From Mycolicibacterium chitae (GTDB lineage Bacteria > Actinomycetota > Actinomycetes > Mycobacteriales > Mycobacteriaceae), in assembly GCF_900637205.1 (NCBI RefSeq), contig NZ_LR134355.1, positions 3,038,001-3,102,000 of the forward strand: DNA of 64,000 bases. Direction: 5' to 3'. Below are positions 16,979 through 25,764 of this stretch, piece after piece (the stretch's first letter is position 1; each line of letters starts with the position of its first letter). Made by a program: the position numbers and the translations under genes. The notes beneath the pieces were generated by a model that made no database searches, had not been told where the DNA came from, and was given only the letters and a program-made list of their open reading frames with translations.

Positions 16979-18451
16979 ATGACCGAGCGCACCCGCACCA
17001 CGAGGTGGCGCCGGATGCTCCCCACCACCGCCCGCACGCGGATCATCGGCTGGGTGCTGCTGCTGGTGATGGCGGCCCTGGGCATCGTCACGCTGGCGAC
17101 CTGGCTGCTGCTGAAGTCGAGCATCAACGCCCGGATGGACGAGGCGCTGCGCGTCGAGGTCGAGGAGTTCGGCGAACTGAGCGCCCCCGGGGTCAACCCG
17201 CGCACCGGGGCCCCGTTCGCCGGCATCGACGAGGTCATCCACGAGGCGATCGCCTACAACATCGCCCGCCCCAACGAGAAGTTCCTCGGCTACGTCGACG
17301 GGGTCTATCGCACCCAGAGCCGTCAGGAACCCGGCGCCACCGAGGTGCTGGCCAAGGATCAGGCCTTCCGGCAGCGCGTCGCCTCGGTCACCGAGCCCAC
17401 CGAGGGCCGCTACGAGCACCCCGAGGCCGGCGAGGTCCGCTACCTGGCGATCCCGGTCTCCCTCGACGGCGACGACTCGCGCGGCGTGATCGTCGCCGCC
17501 TACCTCGGTGACGCCGAACGCGAGGCGGCCGACAACGCCGCCCGGATGATGCTGCTGGTCGGATCGGTGACGGTGGTCTTGGCCGCCGGCGCGGCGTGGC
17601 TGCTGGCCGGACGCATCCTGCATCCGCTGAACGACGTGGTCGACACCGCGCGCACCATCACCGACACCGATATGTCGCAACGCATTCCGATGCGCCGCGG
17701 CGGCGAGCGCGACGAGATCAACGAACTCGTGGCCACCCTCAACGGCATGCTGGACCGGATCGAGGCCGGGGTCGCCGCCCAGCGCCGGTTCATCGACGAT
17801 GCCGGGCACGAACTTCGCACCCCGATCACCATCGTCCGCGGCCACCTGGAGGTCCTCGACCCGGCCGACCCGGAGGACATCACCGCGACCGTCGCGCTCG
17901 TCGACGACGAGTTGACCCGGATGAACCGCATGGTGACCGACCTGCTGGTGCTCGCGCACTCCGAGCAGCCGACCTTCCTGCAACCGGAGTACACCGACGT
18001 CGCGGTGCTCACCGAGGATGCGTTCGTCAAGCTCTCCCGGCTGGCCGAGCGCAACTTCGTGCTGGAGACCACCGCCAACGTCACCGCGGTGCTGGACCCG
18101 CAGCGCATCACCCAGGCCCTGGTCGCGTTGGCCGACAACGCAAGCCGGTTCACCGAACCCGGCGGGCGCATCGGCATTGGTTCGCAACTCTCCGGCGGCT
18201 GGCTGCGGTTCTGGGTGTCGGACTCCGGGCCCGGCGTCAGCCCGGAGGATCAGGCCCGCATCTTCGACCGGTTCGCGCGCGGCAGCGGCGGCCGGCAGGT
18301 CGGCGAGGGCGCCGGCCTGGGTCTGTCGATCGTGCGGGCCATCGCCGTCGCGCACGGCGGCGACGTGCTGCTCGACAGCGTCCAGGGTCGGGGCGCGACG
18401 TTCACCATCACCATTCCCGCCGTCCTGGAGGACCGATGGCCCGCATCCTGA
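16979..18451 (+). CDS. Sensor histidine kinase
   Basis: 490 aa membrane kinase. First membrane helix about 22-45, an extracytoplasmic sensor region 46-188, second helix about 190-210. HAMP is at 211-265, HisKA with the phosphorylated His277 in FIDDAGHELRTPITIVRGHL, and HATPase_c with N box (VALADNASRF), G1 (WVSDSGPGVS) and G2 (GEGAGLGLSIVRAIA). The AGH variant of the usual ASHELRTP box is seen in several mycobacterial OmpR-partner kinases. ATG 16979 chosen; 16970 is possible. The stop overlaps the response regulator start by 16 bp. The signal is unknown; the Trp/Asp-tailed protein upstream is a candidate partner. Confidence 0.88.
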   Translation: MTERTRTTRWRRMLPTTARTRIIGWVLLLVMAALGIVTLATWLLLKSSINARMDEALRVEVEEFGELSAPGVNPRTGAPFAGIDEVIHEAIAYNIARPNEKFLGYVDGVYRTQSRQEPGATEVLAKDQAFRQRVASVTEPTEGRYEHPEAGEVRYLAIPVSLDGDDSRGVIVAAYLGDAEREAADNAARMMLLVGSVTVVLAAGAAWLLAGRILHPLNDVVDTARTITDTDMSQRIPMRRGGERDEINELVATLNGMLDRIEAGVAAQRRFIDDAGHELRTPITIVRGHLEVLDPADPEDITATVALVDDELTRMNRMVTDLLVLAHSEQPTFLQPEYTDVAVLTEDAFVKLSRLAERNFVLETTANVTAVLDPQRITQALVALADNASRFTEPGGRIGIGSQLSGGWLRFWVSDSGPGVSPEDQARIFDRFARGSGGRQVGEGAGLGLSIVRAIAVAHGGDVLLDSVQGRGATFTITIPAVLEDRWPAS

Positions 18452-19101
18452 TCGCCGAAGACGAACCCCGCATCTCGTCGTTCATCCGGAAGGGGCTGAC
18501 CGCCAACGGTTTCACCGTCACCGAGGTCACCGACGGGGTGTCGGCCTACGACTACGCGCGCACCGGCGACTTCGATCTGATGGTGCTCGACATCGGCCTG
18601 CCGCGGATGGACGGATTCGAGGTGCTGCGCAGGCTGCGCGCGGAGAACAACCAGCTGCCGGTGGTAATGCTCACCGCGCGCACCAGCGTCGCCGATACCG
18701 TGGCAGGCCTCGAGGGCGGCGCCGACGACTACATGCCCAAGCCGTTCCGGTTCGAGGAATTGTTGGCCCGGATCCGGCTGCGGCTGACCACCGAACGGGG
18801 CGGCGAACTCACAGTGCTGTCCTACGGCGGGCTGAGCCTGGACCTGCGGACCCGCCGCGCCGAGGTCGACGGCCGCACGGTCGACCTGTCGGCGCGCGAA
18901 TTCGCCCTTGCCGAGACCTTTTTGCGTCATCCGGGCCAGGTGCTTTCCCGCGAACAGCTGCTCAGCCAGGTGTGGGGTTATGACTACGACCCGGGTTCCA
19001 ACGTCGTCGACGTCTACGTCCGGTATCTGCGCCGCAAGCTGGGCGCCGAGCGGTTCGTGACGCTGCGCGGGATGGGCTATCGGCTCGAGGCGCTGCCCTG
19101 A
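18436..19101 (+). CDS. OmpR-family response regulator
   Basis: 221 aa. Receiver domain 1-115 with acidic pair E8/D9, phosphoacceptor D52 (VLDIGLPRMDGFEVL), T80 and K102 (MPKPFRF). The C-terminal winged-helix DNA-binding domain covers about 125-221 (LSAREFALAETFLRHPGQVLSREQLLSQVWGYDYDPGSNVVDVYVRYLRRKLG, ending RGMGYRLE). It overlaps the kinase gene, so the pair is co-translated. I cannot name an orthologous characterised system with confidence. Possible targets include its own operon via the inverted repeat at 16489-16508. The next gene is convergent and ends 10 bp away. Confidence 0.9.
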   Translation: MARILIAEDEPRISSFIRKGLTANGFTVTEVTDGVSAYDYARTGDFDLMVLDIGLPRMDGFEVLRRLRAENNQLPVVMLTARTSVADTVAGLEGGADDYMPKPFRFEELLARIRLRLTTERGGELTVLSYGGLSLDLRTRRAEVDGRTVDLSAREFALAETFLRHPGQVLSREQLLSQVWGYDYDPGSNVVDVYVRYLRRKLGAERFVTLRGMGYRLEALP

Positions 19102-19111
19102 GACCGCCGGC

Positions 19112-20788
19112 TCAGATCTCCAGCACGGTCGGCACGATCATGGGCTGGCGCCGGTAGGTCTCGCCCACCCACTTGCCGACCGCGCGCCGCACCGCCTGGG
19201 CTATCCGCACCGGGTCGGTGACGCTGTCGGCCACCAGGTTCTCCAACTCGGCGGCCACCTTCAACGCGGCGGGCTCCAAGGCCTTGGGATCCTCGGAGAA
19301 ACCGCGGGCGTGCAGATGCGGTGGGGCCGCGGGCTTTCCGGTCCCGCGGTGGACCACCACCGTGACCGCCACGAAGCCCGACGACAGGATCAGCCGCTCC
19401 CCCAGCGTTGCGTCGCCGACATCGCCGGTGATGAGCCCGTCGACGAACATCTTGCCCACCGGTACCGCCCCGGCGATGGACGCGACGCCGTGGACCAGGT
19501 CGACGCTGACGCCGTTCTCGGCCACCACGATGTTCTCTTCGGGCACCCCGGTGCTGGCGGCCAGCTTGGCGTTGGCCCGCAGGTGCCGCCAGGTGCCGTG
19601 CACCGGCATGACGTTGCGGGGCCGCACGCCGTTGTACAGGAACAACAGCTCGCCGGCGTAGGCGTGTCCGGAAACGTGCACGCGCACTTGACTGTTGGTG
19701 ACGACGCGGGCACCGATCTTGGCCAGCGCGTCGATCACCCCGTAGACGGCTTCCTCGTTGCCGGGGATCAGCGAGCTGGACAGCACGATCAGATCGCCGT
19801 CGGTGAGCGTGATGCTGCGGTGCTCGCCGCGCGACATCCGGGACAGCGCCGCCATCGGCTCACCCTGGGTGCCGGTGGTCACCAGCACCACCCGCTGCGG
19901 CGGCATCATCTCGGCGGCGCCGATGTCGATGATGTCGTCGTCGGCGACGGTCAGGAAGCCGAGTTCGCGGGCGATGCCCATGTTGCGGACCATCGAGCGC
20001 CCGACGAAGGAGACCTTGCGCCCCAATGCCACTGCCGCGTCGACGATCTGCTGCACCCGGTCGACGTTGGAGGCGAAGCAGGCGACGATCACCCGGCCCT
20101 CGGCGCCGCGGATCAGCCGGTGCAGGTTGGGCCCGATCTCGCTCTCGGACGGGCCGACGCCGGGGTGCTCGGCGTTGGTGGAGTCACACAGGAACAGGTC
20201 GACGCCGGCGTCGCCGAGCCGCGACATGCCGGGCAGGTCGGTGGGTCGGCCGTCGAGTGGCAACTGATCGAGTTTGACGTCGCCGGTGTGCAGCACGGTG
20301 CCGGCCCCGGTGTGCACGGCGATCGCCAGCGCGTCCGGGATCGAGTGGTTGACCGCGAAGTACTGGCATTCGAACACGCCGTGCGTGCTGCGCTGCCCCT
20401 CGGCGACCTCCACGAAGTTCGGCTTGATGCGGTGCTCGCGGCACTTGGCGGCCACCAGCGCCAGGGTGAACTTCGACCCCACGACCGGAATGTCGGAGCG
20501 CAGCTTGAGCAGGAACGGGATGGCCCCGATGTGGTCCTCGTGCGCGTGGGTCAGGACCAGCGCCTCGATGTCGTCGAGGCGGTCCTCGATGTGTCGCAGG
20601 TCGGGCAGGATCAGGTCGACGCCCGGCTCGTCGTGGCCCGGGAACAGCACGCCGCAGTCGATGATCAACAACCGGCCCAGGTGTTCGAACACGGTCATGT
20701 TGCGGCCGATTTCGCCGATGCCGCCGAGCGCCGTCACCCGCAGCCCGCCGGGCGCCAACGGCGACGGCGGTGCCAGATCGGTATTCAT
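19112..20788 (-). CDS. rnj: Ribonuclease J
   Basis: 558 aa metallo-beta-lactamase/beta-CASP nuclease for mRNA and rRNA processing, with endo- and 5' exonuclease activity. The zinc motif HAHEDH is at residues 81-86 (LTHAHEDHIGAIPFLL), after IIDCGVLFPGHDEPGVDLILPD. The motif-3 His is in HTGDVKLDQ, and VHVSGHAYAGELL carries the beta-CASP/RNase J signature. The length fits RNase J of M. tuberculosis (Rv2752c). ATG 20788 lies 7 bp after the dapA stop, giving the conserved thyX-dapA-rnj run. Confidence 0.95.
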   Translation of the reverse strand: MNTDLAPPSPLAPGGLRVTALGGIGEIGRNMTVFEHLGRLLIIDCGVLFPGHDEPGVDLILPDLRHIEDRLDDIEALVLTHAHEDHIGAIPFLLKLRSDIPVVGSKFTLALVAAKCREHRIKPNFVEVAEGQRSTHGVFECQYFAVNHSIPDALAIAVHTGAGTVLHTGDVKLDQLPLDGRPTDLPGMSRLGDAGVDLFLCDSTNAEHPGVGPSESEIGPNLHRLIRGAEGRVIVACFASNVDRVQQIVDAAVALGRKVSFVGRSMVRNMGIARELGFLTVADDDIIDIGAAEMMPPQRVVLVTTGTQGEPMAALSRMSRGEHRSITLTDGDLIVLSSSLIPGNEEAVYGVIDALAKIGARVVTNSQVRVHVSGHAYAGELLFLYNGVRPRNVMPVHGTWRHLRANAKLAASTGVPEENIVVAENGVSVDLVHGVASIAGAVPVGKMFVDGLITGDVGDATLGERLILSSGFVAVTVVVHRGTGKPAAPPHLHARGFSEDPKALEPAALKVAAELENLVADSVTDPVRIAQAVRRAVGKWVGETYRRQPMIVPTVLEI

Positions 20789-20795
20789 GGGAGTC

Positions 20796-21731
<936 letters not shown>

Positions 21732-22481
21732 TCACGCCTCGGTCGCCAACGGGCTCGTGGCCACCTCCGTGCCGTCGGCGAGGGTGTAGATATCGAAATC
21801 GGCGAACACCTGCGGCGCCGCAGCAACCAGTTGGCGCAGGCATTCGATGGCCAGCCGACGGATCTCGACGTCGGCCTGCTCGCTGGCCCGCACGGCGATG
21901 AAATGCCGCCAGGCCCGGTAGTTGCCGGTCACCACGATGCGGGTCTCGGTGGCGTTCGGTAGCACCGATCGCGCGGCCTGGCGGGCCTGCTTGCGGCGCA
22001 CGGTGCCGGCCTCGCCGGCCAGCTTCTCGTCGAGCTTGGCCATCAGCTCGGTGTAGGCCGCGCGGCTGGCATCGGTGGCGGCCAGGAACAACCGCTCGAG
22101 TTCCGGATCGCCGTCGATGCCGGGCGGCACCACGACCTCGGCGTCGTGCTCGGGAACGTACCGCTGCGACAACTGCGAGTAGGAGAAGTGCCGATGCCGG
22201 ATCAGCTCGTGGGTACAGGACCGCGAGATTCCGGTGATGTAGAAACTCACCGAGGCGTGTTCGAGCACCGAGAAGTGCCCGACGTCGATGATGTGCTTGA
22301 GGTAGGTGGCGTTGGTCGCGGTGCGCGGATTCGGCTTGTCCCAGCTCTGGTAGCAGGCCCGCCCGGCGAACTCGAGCAGCGCGGGGCCACCGTCGGCGTC
22401 GGTGCTCCACGGCACGTCCGGCGGCGCGGTGAACTCCGTCTTGGCAATCAGCTGCACGCGCAGCGGGGCAGTCTCGGCCAC
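21732..22481 (-). CDS. thyX: Flavin-dependent thymidylate synthase ThyX
   Basis: 249 aa. Makes dTMP from dUMP using FAD, NADPH and methylene-tetrahydrofolate. The ThyX motif RHR-x7-S is present as [13 protein letters not shown]. Other marks are [15 protein letters not shown] and the C-terminal [22 protein letters not shown]. The start is GTG at 22481, with a TAGGCT -10 box six bases before it. A second, unrelated thymidylate synthase (thyA) lies 1.7 kb upstream on the same strand, a redundancy known in mycobacteria. Confidence 0.96.
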   Translation of the reverse strand: MAETAPLRVQLIAKTEFTAPPDVPWSTDADGGPALLEFAGRACYQSWDKPNPRTATNATYLKHIIDVGHFSVLEHASVSFYITGISRSCTHELIRHRHFSYSQLSQRYVPEHDAEVVVPPGIDGDPELERLFLAATDASRAAYTELMAKLDEKLAGEAGTVRRKQARQAARSVLPNATETRIVVTGNYRAWRHFIAVRASEQADVEIRRLAIECLRQLVAAAPQVFADFDIYTLADGTEVATSPLATEA

Positions 22482-22487
22482 GCGCTG

Positions 22488-22493
22488 AGCCTA
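22488..22493 (-). promoter_or_regulatory. TAGGCT -10 box of leaderless thyX
   Basis: On the minus strand TAGGCT is followed by CAGCGC and the GTG start at 22481. Confidence 0.55.
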
Positions 22494-22506
22494 ACGTGAG
22501 GGCCGG

Positions 22507-23709
22507 TCAGGTCGCGGTTGCCAACGCCGCGGCCAGATCGCCGCGCGCGCCGACAGTGACCCCGCCGAGCCCCAACCAGCCGGCCATCGTGTGCAGTTCG
22601 GCCGCCAACGCCGGCGCGACGCGGGCGCGGTCGGCGCCGTCCTCGCCGAACGCGCCGAGCACCTGCAGCGTGTCACCGGCCCGGTCGGCCTTGAGGTCTA
22701 CCCGGCCCACCAGCTGCCCGTCGAGCAGGAACGGCCACACGTAGTAGCCGTAGCGCCGCTTGGCCGCGGGTGTGTAGATCTCGATGCGGTAGTGGAAGTC
22801 GAACAGCCGCTCGACCCGCGGCCGGAAGAACACCAGCGGATCGAACGGGCACAGCAGCGCCGTGCCGCGATCGACGCGGGGAATCTTCTGTCCCGCACGC
22901 AGATACGCCGGTGTGCCGTCGATCTGCACGGCCTCGAGCTGGCCGCCGGCCACCAGATCGGCCAGCGCGGGCTTGACCTGCGCGGCGCCCAGCCGGAAGT
23001 AGTCGCGGATGTCGGCCTCGGCGCCCACGCCCAGGGCCGTCGCCGCTCGCAGCGTCAGTTCGCGCACGGCCTCGGCGTCGTCGACCTCGCGGGCCAGCAC
23101 CTCGGCGGGCAGCACCCGTTCGGTCAGGTCGTAGTGCCGGGCGAAACCCACCCGGGTGGCCGTGGTCAACACCCCCGACGACCACAGCGCCTCGGCCACC
23201 CACTTGGTGTCGCTGCGCCCCCACCAGGGACCTTTACCCCCGCGCGGTTCGGCCTCCAGGTACGTCTCGATCTGCCCCGCCGTCGACGGCCCGAGTTCGG
23301 CGATCGCGGCGACGATGTCGTCGGCCAACCGTGGGTTCTTGCGGACGGTCTCGGTGCCCCACCGGCCGTGGGTGTATCCGCGCATCCGCCAGCGCAGCAG
23401 TGGCCAGTCCTCGACGGCCATCAGCGCGGCCTCGTGCGCCCAGTACTCGACCAGCAGGCGAGGCGAGCGCGCGCTGTGACTCCAGGCCGCCCGGTCCAGC
23501 AGATCGCGGTCGTAGGGACCCAACCGGCTGAACACCGGCGCGTAGTGGGCGCGCACCGCCACCGACACAGAGTCCAACTGCAGCACCTGGATCCGCGAGA
23601 TCAGTCGGCGCAGATGCGCCCGGGTCACCGACGCAGCGGGCTTGGACTCGTGAAAGCCCTGTGCGGACAGCGCGATCCGGCGCGCCTGGTCCACCCGCAG
23701 CGTCGGCAT
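22507..23709 (-). CDS. YcaQ/AlkX-type DNA glycosylase (HTH_42 family)
   Basis: 400 aa winged-helix-repeat protein of the family that unhooks DNA interstrand crosslinks and removes bulky alkylated bases (E. coli YcaQ/AlkX, Streptomyces AlzA). The N-terminal LRRLISRIQVLQLDSVSVAVRAHYAPVFSRLG contains the catalytic-region Q-x-D (QLD) of the YcaQ-like branch. Further family marks are LLVEYWAHEAALM, PWWGRSDTKWVAEALW and LLCPFDPLVFFRPRVERLFDFHYRIEIYTPAAKRRYGYYV. ATG 23709 shares one base with the dfrA stop, so it is translated from the thyA-dfrA message, coupling crosslink repair to thymidylate synthesis. Confidence 0.85.
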   Translation of the reverse strand: MPTLRVDQARRIALSAQGFHESKPAASVTRAHLRRLISRIQVLQLDSVSVAVRAHYAPVFSRLGPYDRDLLDRAAWSHSARSPRLLVEYWAHEAALMAVEDWPLLRWRMRGYTHGRWGTETVRKNPRLADDIVAAIAELGPSTAGQIETYLEAEPRGGKGPWWGRSDTKWVAEALWSSGVLTTATRVGFARHYDLTERVLPAEVLAREVDDAEAVRELTLRAATALGVGAEADIRDYFRLGAAQVKPALADLVAGGQLEAVQIDGTPAYLRAGQKIPRVDRGTALLCPFDPLVFFRPRVERLFDFHYRIEIYTPAAKRRYGYYVWPFLLDGQLVGRVDLKADRAGDTLQVLGAFGEDGADRARVAPALAAELHTMAGWLGLGGVTVGARGDLAAALATAT

Positions 23710-24188
23710 CAGCGCCGGTAGGTCAGGAACCGGTAACGCAGGCCCGACGAACTGGTCTGCCAGTCCCCGACCGTTCCGGTCCAGCTCTCGTCGAGCACCG
23801 GCGCCAGCGCGTCGTCGTCCTCGCGGCGCAGGTCGATGTCGATCTCGGTGACCTCGCACCGTCGCGCCAGCGGCAGCGCCAATGCGTAGATCTGCACGCC
23901 GCCAATCACCCAGGCGTCGTCCAGGGGCACCTGCTCGAAGTCGGTGACCACCTGCGCGCCGGGGGCGCGATAGTCGGCCTGCCGGGTGACGACGACGTTC
24001 TTGCGCCCCGGCAGTGGGCGCGCTCGGGCGGGCAGCGACTCCCAGGTCAGCCGGCCCATCACCACCGAGTGGTCCAGCGTGAGTTCCTTGAACCGCGCCT
24101 GGTCCTCGGGCAGCCGCCACGGGATGGCGTTGTCGCGGCCGATGACACCGGAACTGGACTGCGCCCAGATCAGCGCGGGTCCGCTCAC
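23709..24188 (-). CDS. dfrA: Dihydrofolate reductase
   Basis: 159 aa, normal for bacterial DHFR; reduces dihydrofolate with NADPH, recycling the folate oxidised by ThyA. Seen are [32 protein letters not shown] (active-site Asp/Glu position in the LPEDQ loop), [12 protein letters not shown], the NADPH loop [10 protein letters not shown], and [15 protein letters not shown]. The start is GTG at 24188, overlapping the thyA stop by four bases (GTGA). Confidence 0.95.
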   Translation of the reverse strand: MSGPALIWAQSSSGVIGRDNAIPWRLPEDQARFKELTLDHSVVMGRLTWESLPARARPLPGRKNVVVTRQADYRAPGAQVVTDFEQVPLDDAWVIGGVQIYALALPLARRCEVTEIDIDLRREDDDALAPVLDESWTGTVGDWQTSSSGLRYRFLTYRR

Positions 24189-24985
24189 ACCGCCACCGGC
24201 GCCTTGATCGCGGGGTGCGGATCATAGTTCTTGATCACAACATCCTCGTAGGTGTAGTCGAACAGTGAATCACGTTGCGCCAGAACCAGTTCGGGATAGG
24301 GCCGCGGATCACGGGACAATTGCTCGGTGACCTGCTCGACGTGGTTGTCGTAGATGTGGCAATCGCCACCGGTCCAGATGAACTCCCCCACCTCGAGGTC
24401 GGCCTGGGCGGCCATCATGTGCGTCAGCAGCGCGTAGCTGGCGATGTTGAACGGCACCCCGAGGAACAGGTCGGCGCTGCGCTGGTACAGCTGGCAGCTG
24501 AGCCGGCCGTCGGCGACGTAGAACTGGAAGAAGGCGTGGCACGGCGGCAGCGCCATCTGCGGGATCTCCCCGACGTTCCACGCCGAGACGATGTTGCGGC
24601 GCGAGTCCGGGTCGGCTTTCAGCAGCGCCAGCGCGGCGCTGATCTGATCGATGTGCTCCCCGGACGGGGTGGGCCAGGAGCGCCACTGCACGCCGTAGAC
24701 CGGCCCCAGATCTCCTGCCGGAGAGGCCCATTCATCCCAGATGGTGACGCCGTGCTCCTGCAGCCAGCGCACATTGGAATCGCCGCGCAGGAACCACAGC
24801 AGCTCGTAGACCACGGACTTCAGATGGACCTTCTTGGTGGTGATCAGCGGAAAGCCGGCCCGCAGGTCGTAGCGCAACTGGTGGCCGAACACACTGCGGG
24901 TGCCCGTACCGGTGCGGTCGGATTTCGGGGTTCCCGTCTCGAGCACCAGGCGCAGCAGATCTTCGTAGGGCGTGGCGATCGACAT
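24185..24985 (-). CDS. thyA: Thymidylate synthase ThyA
   Basis: 266 aa classical enzyme making dTMP from dUMP with methylene-tetrahydrofolate. The catalytic Cys is in [15 protein letters not shown], the dUMP arginines in [13 protein letters not shown], and the folate segment [14 protein letters not shown]. It is the first gene of thyA-dfrA-glycosylase, all linked by one- or four-base overlaps. Its -10 TAGGCT is six bases before ATG 24985. Confidence 0.97.
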   Translation of the reverse strand: MSIATPYEDLLRLVLETGTPKSDRTGTGTRSVFGHQLRYDLRAGFPLITTKKVHLKSVVYELLWFLRGDSNVRWLQEHGVTIWDEWASPAGDLGPVYGVQWRSWPTPSGEHIDQISAALALLKADPDSRRNIVSAWNVGEIPQMALPPCHAFFQFYVADGRLSCQLYQRSADLFLGVPFNIASYALLTHMMAAQADLEVGEFIWTGGDCHIYDNHVEQVTEQLSRDPRPYPELVLAQRDSLFDYTYEDVVIKNYDPHPAIKAPVAV

Positions 24986-24991
24986 TCGGCC

Positions 24992-24997
24992 AGCCTA
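24992..24997 (-). promoter_or_regulatory. TAGGCT -10 box of leaderless thyA
   Basis: On the minus strand TAGGCT is followed by six bases and ATG at 24985. A TACCGT on the plus strand (24996-25001) overlaps it and may serve the divergent hydrolase gene. Confidence 0.55.
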
Positions 24998-25025
24998 CCG
25001 TCGCGGGCACGGTAGAACAGAAGGC

Positions 25026-25763
25026 ATGCCGATCATCACCGACACCGTCACCACCCCCGACGGCAGCTGTTCCGTCACCTTCGCCACGCCCGACGGGGAC
25101 GGCCCCTGGCCGGGCGTGGTGATGTATCCCGACGCGGGCGGCCCGCGCCAGACGTTCGACGAGATGGCCCAGCGCCTGGCCTCGGCCGGCTACGCCGTGG
25201 TGGTGCCCGACGTCTACTACCGCAATCCCGGCTGGGCCCCGTTCGACATGGCGACGGTGTTCGGCGATCCCAAGGAACGCGGCCGGTTGTTCTCCATGAT
25301 CGGTAAGGTCACCCCGGACATGATGGCCGCCGACGCCGCGGCGCTGTTCGATTATCTGGCCGCGCGCCCAGAGGTCCGGGGTGAGGCGTTCGGCACCACC
25401 GGCTACTGCATGGGCGGGCGCACGTCGCTGGTGGTCGCGGGCCGGGTACCGGACCGGGTGGGCGCCGCGCTGTCCTTCCACGGCGGCGGGCTGGCGTCCG
25501 AGGATGCCGGCAGCCCGCACGTGCTGGCCGACCGCATGCGCGCCCCCATCTACGTCGGTGGGGCCGAGAAGGACGCGTCGTTCACCGCGGCTCAGGCCGA
25601 GACGCTGGACCGCGCGCTGACCGCCGCGGACGTGCCGCACACCATCGAGTTCTACGCGGCGGGTCACGGCTTCGCGGTGCCCGACAACGCCCCGTACGAC
25701 GAGCAGGCCGCGGCCCGGCACTGGACGGCGACCACGGAGTTCCTGGGCCGGCACCTGAGCTGA
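25026..25763 (+). CDS. Dienelactone hydrolase family protein
   Basis: 245 aa alpha/beta hydrolase. The DLH catalytic Cys is at the nucleophile elbow GYCMGGR, the Asp in VGGAEKDASF, and the His in AAGHGFAVPDNAPYDEQAA. It fits the DLH/carboxymethylenebutenolidase group; such enzymes open lactones from aromatic breakdown, but the true substrate is unknown. It matches Rv2765 in place. ATG 25026 has a weak GAAGG site. Its stop is one base from the stop of the giant convergent gene. Confidence 0.88.
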   Translation: MPIITDTVTTPDGSCSVTFATPDGDGPWPGVVMYPDAGGPRQTFDEMAQRLASAGYAVVVPDVYYRNPGWAPFDMATVFGDPKERGRLFSMIGKVTPDMMAADAAALFDYLAARPEVRGEAFGTTGYCMGGRTSLVVAGRVPDRVGAALSFHGGGLASEDAGSPHVLADRMRAPIYVGGAEKDASFTAAQAETLDRALTAADVPHTIEFYAAGHGFAVPDNAPYDEQAAARHWTATTEFLGRHLS

Positions 25764-25764
25764 A

